From NCBI RefSeq assembly GCF_007570865.1, contig NZ_VLPS01000009.1:186001-250000 (forward strand): a stretch of DNA of 64,000 nt, in the 5' to 3' direction. The stretch comes from Atlantibacter subterraneus. Its GTDB lineage: Bacteria; Pseudomonadota; Gammaproteobacteria; Enterobacterales; Enterobacteriaceae. This document shows, piece after piece, positions 14,678-21,857 of this stretch (the first letter of the stretch is position 1; every line of letters begins with the position of its first letter). The notes below the pieces were generated by a model. That model saw nothing but the letters and a program-made list of their open reading frames with translations. It did not search any database and was not told where the DNA came from. Both the position numbers and the translations under genes were made by a program.

Positions 14678-15475
14678 TTAATGCGTCACCCTCCTTAAAA
14701 CACTTTGTGCGAGCGATTCCTCAATGTGACACTGCTCAACGAGTCGATCGAACAACAATTTATAGTTTCGCCGCCAGGTGGTTTCTGTTACTCCGAGCGC
14801 CTTAAATACCTCCGTATCTTTAAGTCGGGGGAAGCCGCGCCCTTTGCATCTGGGGCACTGTTTGTAAACCGGCACCCCCTGTAGCTGTGATTTCTTTTTA
14901 TCGAGCACTTCGCCACGTCCACGGCAACGGCATTCGTTCTTCACCTTTCCTTTCCCGTTACAGGGCTGGCAAATCACCCGCACCTGTTCGCGTACCGGTT
15001 TCCATTCTTCCCAGTCGGAAGGTGAGATCCCTTTTGTGGTCCTAACCCACTTCGGCGGTTTGCCGTCAGGCCAGGTAACCTTGTTGGTAAAGACCTCTGC
15101 ATCAATAAACCCCTCCCCAGCACAGCTGTGGCATGTCACCAGACTTGCCGCGCTCAGTGAATAGTCGCGGAATACAAAACCAGCCAGAATTCGCAGGAAG
15201 TTTTCTCGCTCTGCTGCCGTCATTTTCTGAAGCGACTGGTTACGGCTGGCGCGCCGTTCTGCCAGTCGGGTTAAAAACGCAATGATGTTATCCGGTGCCA
15301 GCACCCCTGCTTTGGCGAGATACAGTTCGATACCGACAGATGCTTTTGAATTCGCCAGGCCCAGCGCGGCCATCACATCGGTTATTGAAAGTGCGTCGCC
15401 GCTCGTCCCACATGAAACGGTGCCGGGAACCATTGATTTTGGCGCAAAATACTTCGGTAATGACTCAAGCTTCAT
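14678..15475 (-). CDS. Late gene antiterminator, phage 82 Q-like
   Basis: 265 residues. Central zinc-binding region with CxxC pairs: VTCHSCAGEGF, VICQPCNGKGK, ECRCRGRG and KQCPRCKGRGF (about 115-220), a DnaJ-like arrangement seen in 82-type Q proteins, and a C-terminal helix-turn-helix-like KDTEVFKALGVTETTWRRNY. It binds near the late promoter and lets RNA polymerase read through terminators. The start ATG overlaps the stop of the YlcG-like gene (ATGA). Confidence 0.85.
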   Translation of the reverse strand: MKLESLPKYFAPKSMVPGTVSCGTSGDALSITDVMAALGLANSKASVGIELYLAKAGVLAPDNIIAFLTRLAERRASRNQSLQKMTAAERENFLRILAGFVFRDYSLSAASLVTCHSCAGEGFIDAEVFTNKVTWPDGKPPKWVRTTKGISPSDWEEWKPVREQVRVICQPCNGKGKVKNECRCRGRGEVLDKKKSQLQGVPVYKQCPRCKGRGFPRLKDTEVFKALGVTETTWRRNYKLLFDRLVEQCHIEESLAQSVLRRVTH

Positions 15476-15612
15476 CCCGCAATCCTCATTGCTGTTTTAA
15501 TGTAATTTCTCAATATTCGGTAATCCGTCAGCACCGATCCGCGAAAGCGGTAAATTCTCAGGCGCTGCCAGTGGAGGCGGATAACGTCTGTTTTGTAATT
15601 TTCTCTGTTCAC
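15472..15612 (-). CDS. YlcG-like small phage protein, 46 aa
   Basis: GTG start at 15612 overlapping the previous stop (GTGA), stop overlapping the Q start (ATGA). The core HWQRLRIYRFRGSVLTDYRI closely resembles E. coli DLP12 YlcG (recalled RWGRLRLYRFPGSVLTDYRI). Very basic. Position directly upstream of Q matches other lambdoid prophages. Function unknown. Confidence 0.8.
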   Translation of the reverse strand: MNRENYKTDVIRLHWQRLRIYRFRGSVLTDYRILRNYIKTAMRIAG

Positions 15613-15704
15613 CGCTTTCCCTCTCTCGTTGCGTACCAGTCACGTACGTACCCGAGCGCCAGCAGGGCGATCCAGCCAATCTGGTAATAATTTTCGGTAG
15701 TCAT
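15609..15704 (-). CDS. 31-aa single-membrane-segment peptide
   Basis: ATG at 15704 overlaps the NinG stop (ATGA); the TGA overlaps the GTG of the YlcG-like gene. The product is MTTENYYQIGWIALLALGYV followed by RDWYATREGKR, i.e. one short hydrophobic segment and a positive tail. The tight coupling on both sides is strong evidence for translation. No family recognised. Confidence 0.65.
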   Translation of the reverse strand: MTTENYYQIGWIALLALGYVRDWYATREGKR

Positions 15705-16336
15705 GAGGCCTCCTGCTGTTTGAGTTGTCTGAGCTTTGCGCGGTATTCATCGCGAATTCGGATGAAGTCTTCGCGGCGATAGTTGGTCATCGGGTGCGGG
15801 CCATTGAGCCAGTCGACAAAGGCCTGTCCGTACCGGGCCACCAGCCCGGCTTCATAGTTTTTCGCGACAGTGGCTTCTTTCGCCGTGTACTTCCCGGCAC
15901 CGCCGTTGCAGCGCTTGCACTGCTTGTGGGCGTTACGCTCTTCAAAGCGAAGTTCAGGGTTTGCACCCACGGTTTTGTAATGACCGCAGTCCCACTGGCC
16001 GCCGTGCAGGTCAGGCGGGTTTAATTCCCCGCAACTGATGCAGGGCAGATGCCGGTCCCGGTACCGGATATAGGCATTGAAGGCCTGCTGAGCCTGAGCT
16101 TTGAAATAGGAAGCTGGCCTGAGTTCTTCGCGTTTCGCGCGGCGGCGCTGACGCCCGGCTTTCTCCTCGTCGCGCTGAAGCTTCAGGGCCTTGCGCTGTG
16201 CATCAGCCTGGTTCTTTGCGGTCTGCTCTTTGCCTACAGCGCTGGCGCATTCGAATGAGCAAACGACCTGCTCGTTCCGTACCGGGTGAAACCACTCCCT
16301 GCAGTGGATGCATTTTCGACGAGGTTTTTTAGCCAT
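15701..16336 (-). CDS. ninG: NinG / Rap recombination protein
   Basis: 211 residues from the ATG at 16336 (GGGG 6 bases upstream; a GTG at 16342 is an alternative). N-terminal zinc motif (CIHCREWFHP, CSFEC), a basic coiled coil, then the nuclease-like part LPCISCGELN, WDCGHYKTVGANPELRFEE and HKQCKRCNGG. NinG/Rap cuts branched DNA during RecET/Red recombination, fitting the recE and recT genes of this phage. Confidence 0.88.
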   Translation of the reverse strand: MAKKPRRKCIHCREWFHPVRNEQVVCSFECASAVGKEQTAKNQADAQRKALKLQRDEEKAGRQRRRAKREELRPASYFKAQAQQAFNAYIRYRDRHLPCISCGELNPPDLHGGQWDCGHYKTVGANPELRFEERNAHKQCKRCNGGAGKYTAKEATVAKNYEAGLVARYGQAFVDWLNGPHPMTNYRREDFIRIRDEYRAKLRQLKQQEAS

Positions 16337-16338
16337 AC

Positions 16339-16938
16339 TCACCCCGCAAAATTCATCAGCTGCGCAGCGGCGTTCTCGGCCTCACGCTGATCGCGAAACA
16401 CGCGGGACAATATCCAGCGCCAGAGCACATCCAGTGCGGCACGGTAGAGCTGCTGGAACTCTGTCTCGTCCATGCTGGCGAAAGAAATGCTGCGGGGGTG
16501 TTTGCGGAGGGTGCCGTCAGGCAGTTGGATAGTGTCGAAATGCCCTGACTCGATGGTGACCCAGGCGCGATACGCATCGAAGGATTTGCACAGGCTGATG
16601 CCGTTGGTAATGCGGCGGCTGGCCACCTGTTCCAGATACTGCTCAGCGGCATCCAGCAGCGCGGTTTCGCTCCCGCCGAACGATGCCAGGTACTTCGCAT
16701 AGCCGGTTACCAGCCTGCGTTCGTTGGATGAGATAGCGCCGCCGGTTGGCTCCCAGTATTCGAAGCCGAGATTCAGCAGAGCAAAGAAACGACGGTGAAA
16801 GGCCGGGTTACGGACCTGTTTGAAGTCGGCCACCAGCACGGCACCGAGCTTGATTTTTGATTGCAGAAAATCGCTGGTCTCCGGCGTAGCGGGGATCAGG
16901 ATTCCTGAGGACTGCTTGATGAGTTGTAACTGCGCCAT
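16339..16938 (-). CDS. DUF1367 family phage protein
   Basis: 199 residues from the ATG at 16938 (GGAG 8 bases upstream). Signature MAQLQLIKQSSGILIPATPE, then KIKLGAVLVADFKQVRNPAFHRRFFALLNLGFEYWEP. It occupies the nin region where lambda has ninB, but sequence points to DUF1367 rather than NinB. Function unknown, presumably linked to recombination or late gene switch-on. Its stop overlaps the alternative NinG start. Confidence 0.8.
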   Translation of the reverse strand: MAQLQLIKQSSGILIPATPETSDFLQSKIKLGAVLVADFKQVRNPAFHRRFFALLNLGFEYWEPTGGAISSNERRLVTGYAKYLASFGGSETALLDAAEQYLEQVASRRITNGISLCKSFDAYRAWVTIESGHFDTIQLPDGTLRKHPRSISFASMDETEFQQLYRAALDVLWRWILSRVFRDQREAENAAAQLMNFAG

Positions 16939-16975
16939 GGTGTTCACTCCGTGGCGCAGCAGGTTTACCGGCTGT

Positions 16976-17224
16976 TCAGACCGATGAGATCATATTATCA
17001 GATGGTCTTTGGATGCGGTAGCCGAGATCTGTGAGAAACTGCACAACAGCGGTTGGGGTGAAAATAATTTCTTCATCAAGTAAAGGTCGCATGGAAATAA
17101 GCCCCCCACTTTTATAAACAAGAAAACGATCACCTCCCGGAAAACTACATAGCACCGCGCCATCCGCCCTTCTGACAACGTCATACCAGTCAGGATCAGA
17201 TGATTTTGAAACACATTTTCTCAC
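16976..17224 (-). CDS. Hypothetical phage protein
   Basis: 82 residues from a GTG at 17224 with GGGGG 5 bases upstream; a TTG at 17266 immediately after the DinI-like stop would extend it by 14. The sequence DWYDVVRRADGAVLCSFPGG and FTPTAVVQFLTDLGYRIQRP suggests a small alpha-beta protein. Directly downstream of the LexA-controlled DinI-like gene, so probably in the same transcript. No family recognised. Confidence 0.5.
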   Translation of the reverse strand: MRKCVSKSSDPDWYDVVRRADGAVLCSFPGGDRFLVYKSGGLISMRPLLDEEIIFTPTAVVQFLTDLGYRIQRPSDNMISSV

Positions 17225-17266
17225 AGCTTCCCCCTGTTCAGCTTCAGGATATAGTTCAACGTTCAA

Positions 17267-17491
17267 TCAGTAGAACCACTCGTCAGCACTTTCCCAGGTT
17301 TCCTGCAGAATATTTGCGACCTCGTCTTTATCGCCTCCGATAACACTGAGCCCATCATTAGGTGCCCGGCGAACGGTGAGCTTGCACCCATCGAAGCGTT
17401 TGTTTAATCGTTTTAAAAGCTCGTTTTCTAACGCCGGGATCGCGCCATCAGGCAGTTTTTTTGTACGTTCGATAGTGACTTCAACCTTCAT
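17267..17491 (-). CDS. DinI-like family protein
   Basis: 74 residues from the ATG at 17491. MKVEVTIERTKKLPDGAIPA, then LSVIGGDKDEV and the C-terminal ILQETWESADEWF, nearly identical to the end of E. coli DinI (ILQETWESADDWF). DinI binds RecA filaments and modulates co-protease activity. A LexA box lies 23 bases upstream, so the gene should be SOS-induced. Confidence 0.88.
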   Translation of the reverse strand: MKVEVTIERTKKLPDGAIPALENELLKRLNKRFDGCKLTVRRAPNDGLSVIGGDKDEVANILQETWESADEWFY

Positions 17492-17511
17492 GATCATCCC
17501 TCTCATAAAAA

Positions 17512-17531
17512 TACTGTATAAACAAACAGTA
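17512..17531. promoter_or_regulatory. LexA box upstream of the dinI-like gene
   Basis: TACTGTATAAACAAACAGTA: CTG-N10-CAG with the flanking TA of the consensus. Centred about 30 bases upstream of the DinI-like start codon. Confidence 0.85.
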
Positions 17532-17615
17532 CACCCATGCGTGAGAATTATCAATCCCAGAAAAGCATTTTTTGTGAAAGTTACACCGTTGTTTCTACAG
17601 CATTTTATATCAGCA

Positions 17616-17641
17616 ACAAAAAACCCGCCGTAGCGGGTTTG
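17616..17641 (-). terminator. Intrinsic terminator after the 57-aa gene
   Basis: AACCCGC/GCGGGTT stem with a 4-base loop; on the minus strand it is followed by TTTTTTG. It lies 7 bases after the stop of the 17648-17821 gene. Confidence 0.7.
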
Positions 17642-17647
17642 ATTTTA

Positions 17648-17821
17648 TTAATGCTTAGTTCTTACAGGAAAAGACCAGCATTTGTAGCCGTATGCGTGAG
17701 CATCCAAAACTCGGCGCTCCGAGTCAGGAGTCCCCGCTTTAGCTCGCGCCTTGCGAAAACGACATTTTACCCAGCGGAAACCAGGTGGGAGCGGCTTTGT
17801 TGCAATTTCTTTTAATGCCAT
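17648..17821 (-). CDS. Small basic phage protein, 57 aa
   Basis: ATG at 17821 with AGGG 7 bases upstream, TAA at 17648-17650. The product runs MALKEIATKPLPPGFRWVKC, FRKARAKAGTPDSERR, DAHAYGYKCWSFPVRTKH. It is followed by its own terminator and preceded by the C4-like RNA candidate, so its translation may be controlled by that RNA, like the short ORFs downstream of IsrK/C4 RNAs. A longer overlapping frame (17739-17987) is rejected. Confidence 0.65.
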   Translation of the reverse strand: MALKEIATKPLPPGFRWVKCRFRKARAKAGTPDSERRVLDAHAYGYKCWSFPVRTKH

Positions 17822-17866
17822 AAATAAACCCTGTCTCAGGTGAGCACTTCCCTGAAACTTGATAAA

Positions 17867-17966
17867 AATATGGGGATCCGCTAATGTACTGTTGTCTAGG
17901 CAGTACAGATTGCGGGTGCTCTAGCATCCCCAATCCGGGCCCTTCCTCGCCAAAGGAAGGGCTCAA
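17867..17966 (-). ncRNA. C4/IsrK-type antisense RNA candidate
   Basis: Minus strand RNA with hairpin GCCCTTCC/GGAAGGGC (17962-17939), then a closing stem GGGGAT/ATCCCC (17931-17926 with 17877-17872) enclosing CCGC/GCGG and GTACTG/CAGTAC stems. A promoter sits just upstream (17971-17999). The 5' end GAGCCCTTCC can pair at 9 of 10 positions with GGAAGTGCTC (17851-17842), 21-30 bases upstream of the 57-aa gene start. This is the layout of phage C4 RNAs. Ends are approximate; family membership needs a covariance search. Confidence 0.55.
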
Positions 17967-17970
17967 ATTC

Positions 17971-17999
17971 ATTTTACGACCGCACATACGCCTTCAAAA
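17971..17999 (-). promoter_or_regulatory. Candidate promoter of the C4-like RNA
   Basis: Minus strand TTTTGA (17999-17994), 17-base spacer, TAAAAT (17976-17971). The -10 covers the stop codon of the gene upstream, and the start would be near 17965, exactly at the 5' end of the structured RNA. Confidence 0.5.
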
Positions 18000-18495
18000 T
18001 TGATAGCACACGCTCGGCTTCTTCCATCGTAATATCAGTAGGTAAACCCTGAACTGTAATCATCGTTCCTGTTTCTGGTCGAACAACGATCGGCAAGTTA
18101 AAGGTTTGCACTTTCTCATTTCTTGCCCCTTTAGCTTTTTCAAGCTTCTGTTCTACCGCATCAAAGCCATCTAAATTTCCTTCGGTATCTGCCGTGTTGA
18201 TTAAAGTCCCCACTCGCGTGTACTCCTCAAATTTATTGACAGCACTTTTGAATCGACTTCGATAGTTATGAATGGTGGATTCGCTGGGTTTGTTTGTCTG
18301 AGTTTCAGCATAATGAGTAATAAGCTCTTCAACATTCAAATCACGAACGTCATCACTATCACTCGTATCAATAACTGATAACAGCAGCAGCGCCGAATTC
18401 TTTAGATTGCGAGCGGTTGATTCGTTGATAAGCCCCAAATTAGGCAACTTCATCAAAAAATTGAAGAATGCTTGTGTTGAGTAATTATCGTTCAT
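17974..18495 (-). CDS. AT-rich orphan gene, moron candidate
   Basis: 173 residues from the ATG at 18495 (GAGAG 6 bases upstream; ATG at 18501 possible). Mostly helical: STQAFFNFLMKLPNLGLI, SALLLLSVIDTSDSDDVRDL, STIHNYRSRFKSAVNKFEEY, which faintly recalls the SAM-like core-binding domain of tyrosine recombinases, followed by an acidic region and a C-terminal MEEAERVLSILKAYV helix. Visibly lower GC than its neighbours and with its own 300-base AT-rich upstream region. Could be a lysogenic-conversion gene. Function unknown. Confidence 0.65.
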   Translation of the reverse strand: MNDNYSTQAFFNFLMKLPNLGLINESTARNLKNSALLLLSVIDTSDSDDVRDLNVEELITHYAETQTNKPSESTIHNYRSRFKSAVNKFEEYTRVGTLINTADTEGNLDGFDAVEQKLEKAKGARNEKVQTFNLPIVVRPETGTMITVQGLPTDITMEEAERVLSILKAYVRS

Positions 18496-18794
18496 AAGCA
18501 TCTCTCATAAGTGTTCATATGCGTAGTGTAGATTCAGAGGTTTTACCGATCAATGTTTTTTTATCGATCGATCAATCTTTTTTGCAATCTAACAAATCCC
18601 ACACTTAAAAAAAGCATTATCATGCTTGTATCAACTCGTCCAAAAATTAAAAAAACAACTTATTTTCATTTACTTATACAGATCTACCATTCTGACAACC
18701 TTATTAAATAACATTTTAAGCACACTGAAATTAGATACAGCTCAGCATAGACCCCTCTCCACATGATCTGAGTTAAAAGCCATTAACTGCTTGC
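18496..18794. other. AT-rich non-coding stretch
   Basis: About 300 bases without a convincing gene. Contains direct repeats CGATCAAT (near 18547 and 18569) flanking an A/T run and a possible minus-strand promoter TTGCAA-17-ATAAAA around 18559-18586 for the gene at 17974. These could be a repressor-controlled promoter. No terminator for the methyltransferase gene is obvious. Confidence 0.4.
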
Positions 18795-20771
18795 TTAAGC
18801 TACAAGAGACGCCTTACAAAATTCTGGTAGATTCGCCCGCACCAGAGCCTCGGCGAACGGCGGCGGTACCGCATTGCCGCATCTAGCTACCTGTTTATCT
18901 TTGGCATACTTCACGCCGCGATAGTCGCGGTCGATGATGTACCACTCCGGGAAGCCCTGCGCCCGGTATAGTTCGTGCGGTTGCAGCATGCGCATACCGA
19001 TATCGACGATGCGGTAAGTGATGCCGTCAACGGTCACCAGACCGTCGCAATCCTCACCGCAGTATTCCCGCAGGAACGCCAGCACCTGCGCCGCGCGCTG
19101 CTCGTCATACCCTTCTGCTGCCAGTGTGGTTTTCACCTCCCCTACGTGCTGGCCACCAGCAGTGACCGTTGGCGTAGGTTCGTCTGTACGCTGCCCGTCC
19201 CGGCACGTGCCGCGTAACTTCACCAGATGTGATGTGACCAGACCATGGTGATCCGTGGTAGTGACCGTATGCGCTGGCTCATTCATAGCGGCGCCGGGCC
19301 CGGAATAATTGCCGCCGTAGTGTTTCGCCAGGAACGCGCTTACAGTGGCAAATTTATTGCCGCCGGCGGTAACGGTACCCAGTGGGTTGTCCAGTTGCAG
19401 CACGCGCGGTTCCTGCCCTGGGCGCTCTCCATATCCCATCTGAATGAGCGTCGGGGTCACCAGCTGAGATTTGCCGCCACCGCCCGCCGTGATAGTCGCG
19501 CTCGGCTCGTCGACGCGGTGTCCAATGCTGGCACCGAACTGGCGGGCGATCACCGGCGCAACGACGCATGCTCGTGACTCTTTCAGGATGGTGTGCATAG
19601 GTTTATCCAGCGGGCGAGGCTTTGCCTGGTACTCGCTGCCGCCGCTGCCAGCCAGGAACGGCGCAAGCGCGGCTTCCACCACACCCAATGCATGCCCATT
19701 GCCGCCCGGGCGCGTTGACGTACCGGCAGTGATTGTCGGTACCGGTTCACAAACCTCCTGCCCGGTTGCGCCGGTACGGAATTTTGTCAGGTGCGGTACC
19801 GCGACGGCATAGCCATGCGTTTTAGTGATCGTCTGCAGCGGTTCCGCCAGCGCCTGCCCACGGAAGCAGTCGTATTTTCCCTTCGTCGTGGTGTGGTTGC
19901 ACTTCACGATAAACGGCGAGGCGCTATCAATCACGAACCGCTGAATGCCTCGAGCAATACGTTTGAGCGTGTTTTCTGCCAGCGGCTTTTTGCGATCGAA
20001 AATCGACGGCGCGGCGATTGACCAGTCGATACATTCCACCGCGGTGCGCCAGGCTTTCAGCTTGCCGCCCTGCACTGCTGGCGATTTTGGGTCTGCGTGC
20101 GTAGCCTGCGGCCAGGACACCGGCACGCCGTCGCACCGCATCACCATGAAAAAGCGTTTTCTGATTGTCGGCGCGCCGTAATCACACGCCCGCAGCTCGC
20201 GGTGATCAACAGCATATCCGAGCCCGTCCACCAACTGCTGCGCCTGTTCGCCATCGACGGCAATGCCCAGGAACTCACAGCATTCTGCCAGCGCCGGATG
20301 CCCGGCAGGTATCCCGCCGGACAGCATCCCGTAGAACGCCTCAAAGGTTTCGCCGGAGCGAGCCGGATCAGGACGCATCTCTGCAGCGAGCAGTGGCCCC
20401 CACGTGCGAAACTCCTCCACGTTCTCCAGCATCATCACGCGTGGCCGCACCGTTAGCGCCCAGCGGATAACGATCCACGCTAAACCGCGAATTGATTTTT
20501 CTACCGGCTTCGCGCCTTTTGCTTTCGAGAAGTGGCGGCAATCCGGGCTGAACCATGCCAGCCCCACCGGGCGACCTGCTGTTGCCGCCACCGGGTTAAC
20601 ATCAAATACCGATTCGCAGTAGTGCAACGTATCCGGGTGGTTGGTGGTATGCATCGCCACCGCGTTCGGGTCGTGGTTAATGGCAATATCCACGCTGCGG
20701 CCAGTCGCCAGCTCAATTCCGGTAGACGCCCCGCCGCCACCGGCAAAATTATCAACGATAATTTCTCTCAC
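18795..20771 (-). CDS. DNA cytosine-C5 methyltransferase with repeated target-recognition segment
   Basis: 658 residues from the GTG at 20771, which overlaps the upstream stop (GTGA). Motif I DNFAGGGGAS (7-16), motif IV with the catalytic Cys in FSPDCRHFS (74-82), motif VI LENVEEF (115-121), motif VIII IRKRFF (about 203), and motif X CGNAVPPPFAEALVRA (about 631). Between residues 309 and 545 the pattern (D/N/E)xPxxT(I/V)T, usually followed by AGG, occurs seven times at 32-48 residue spacing. Probably protects phage DNA from restriction. No partner endonuclease is seen. Confidence 0.85.
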   Translation of the reverse strand: MREIIVDNFAGGGGASTGIELATGRSVDIAINHDPNAVAMHTTNHPDTLHYCESVFDVNPVAATAGRPVGLAWFSPDCRHFSKAKGAKPVEKSIRGLAWIVIRWALTVRPRVMMLENVEEFRTWGPLLAAEMRPDPARSGETFEAFYGMLSGGIPAGHPALAECCEFLGIAVDGEQAQQLVDGLGYAVDHRELRACDYGAPTIRKRFFMVMRCDGVPVSWPQATHADPKSPAVQGGKLKAWRTAVECIDWSIAAPSIFDRKKPLAENTLKRIARGIQRFVIDSASPFIVKCNHTTTKGKYDCFRGQALAEPLQTITKTHGYAVAVPHLTKFRTGATGQEVCEPVPTITAGTSTRPGGNGHALGVVEAALAPFLAGSGGSEYQAKPRPLDKPMHTILKESRACVVAPVIARQFGASIGHRVDEPSATITAGGGGKSQLVTPTLIQMGYGERPGQEPRVLQLDNPLGTVTAGGNKFATVSAFLAKHYGGNYSGPGAAMNEPAHTVTTTDHHGLVTSHLVKLRGTCRDGQRTDEPTPTVTAGGQHVGEVKTTLAAEGYDEQRAAQVLAFLREYCGEDCDGLVTVDGITYRIVDIGMRMLQPHELYRAQGFPEWYIIDRDYRGVKYAKDKQVARCGNAVPPPFAEALVRANLPEFCKASLVA

Positions 20772-21520
20772 GCGTAGTTCTCCATGGCAGCGGCCAGCGA
20801 ACGGGCCGCAGTGACTATCGCCGGTACCGGCATTTTTTCCAGCCACATGCGGTTGATGTGATGTTTTAGGCGACGCTGGTGGTGCGCCGGGAGATCCCCG
20901 GCGATTTCTACCTGCGAATAAACCATGCCGACTTCAGCGGGCCAGACGGTTTCCGCCACATCCACCAGCAGCAGGCTTTCCAGTTCAACAATGCGCTTTG
21001 TGGCGTAATGCATTAGGTGGTCTGGCTCGCCGCTTACGGCACCAGCACCGCTCTTAACGAAAATTAGCCAGTGCGTTTTGTCGTTTTTTCCCGTCTTCTG
21101 CCATACGGCGGGTTTCTCATCAGTGAGCGCTACGACCTGGCTCAACGGGATTTGCGTCTCGTTCCATTTAAAAATCAACACCCCGTTGGGCTTCAGAACG
21201 CGGAAAGCTTCCCTGAAGCCGGCGCGCAAATCCTCGCGCCATGTATCACGGTTAAGCTTCCCGTACTTTTTGCCCTGCCAGCCGTTGGGGCCAACACGTT
21301 CAAGATGCGGCGGATCGAACACCACCACCGGAAACGTAGCGTCGGCGAACGGCAGCGCGCGGAAATCAGCGATAACATCCGGGCTAATAACCAGACGGCG
21401 CTCATCGCACAGCACGTGCTCTTCGGCGCGAATATCGCAGAAGACGGCACGCGGGTCGGCTTTGTCGAGCCAGAACATGCGTGAACCGCAGCACATGTCG
21501 AGGATGACATGCTCAGTCAT
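20768..21520 (-). CDS. Class I SAM-dependent methyltransferase
   Basis: 250 residues from the ATG at 21520. Motif I DMCCGSRMFW near the N-terminus, an acidic SAM-binding strand (VFCDIRAEEH), and the catalytic-type tetrapeptide DPPH in VVVFDPPHLERVG, as in amino-group DNA methyltransferases and related phage enzymes; C-terminal part is helical. Overlaps the cytosine methyltransferase start by 4 bases. Substrate (adenine, N4-cytosine or other) cannot be told from sequence. Confidence 0.75.
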   Translation of the reverse strand: MTEHVILDMCCGSRMFWLDKADPRAVFCDIRAEEHVLCDERRLVISPDVIADFRALPFADATFPVVVFDPPHLERVGPNGWQGKKYGKLNRDTWREDLRAGFREAFRVLKPNGVLIFKWNETQIPLSQVVALTDEKPAVWQKTGKNDKTHWLIFVKSGAGAVSGEPDHLMHYATKRIVELESLLLVDVAETVWPAEVGMVYSQVEIAGDLPAHHQRRLKHHINRMWLEKMPVPAIVTAARSLAAAMENYA

Positions 21521-21857
21521 TCCAGGCCTCCAGCTCGTTCTGAATTTCTTCGTCGACTTCATCAGTGGTCGCATCTTCGTTCAGGTAATCACGAGCTTCT
21601 CTCAGATACTTCTCGCGGCGCTCGTCATACCAGGCTGAAAACTCTGGTGACCAGCCGAAGGTGTCGCCATCAAAATCAACTTTGGCGTTGTCTTCTGCCA
21701 TTCGTTCAACCATGCAATACGCGGTGATTAATCCGCATTCCCGGATGTAACCGCGCAGATCACGCTTGCGCCACCACGGGTTTATTTTCGAATCGCATAC
21801 ATCGCGCATCTGCAATTCCCAGCGGCGGATGCAACGGGCGTTAAGTGATTTGCTCAT
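21513..21857 (-). CDS. Hypothetical phage protein
   Basis: 114 residues: basic N-terminus (MSKSLNARCIRRWELQMRDV, NPWWRKRDLRGYIRECG), aromatic middle (WSPEFSAWYDERREKYLREAR) and a very acidic C-terminal tail. Overlaps both neighbours by a few bases, so it is part of the coupled early operon. No family recognised. Confidence 0.6.
   Translation of the reverse strand: MSKSLNARCIRRWELQMRDVCDSKINPWWRKRDLRGYIRECGLITAYCMVERMAEDNAKVDFDGDTFGWSPEFSAWYDERREKYLREARDYLNEDATTDEVDEEIQNELEAWND

Noticed and set aside
17739-17987. 82-aa minus-strand ORF
   Set aside because: It runs through the structured RNA and overlaps, out of frame, the 57-aa gene that has a better ribosome binding site and a terminator.
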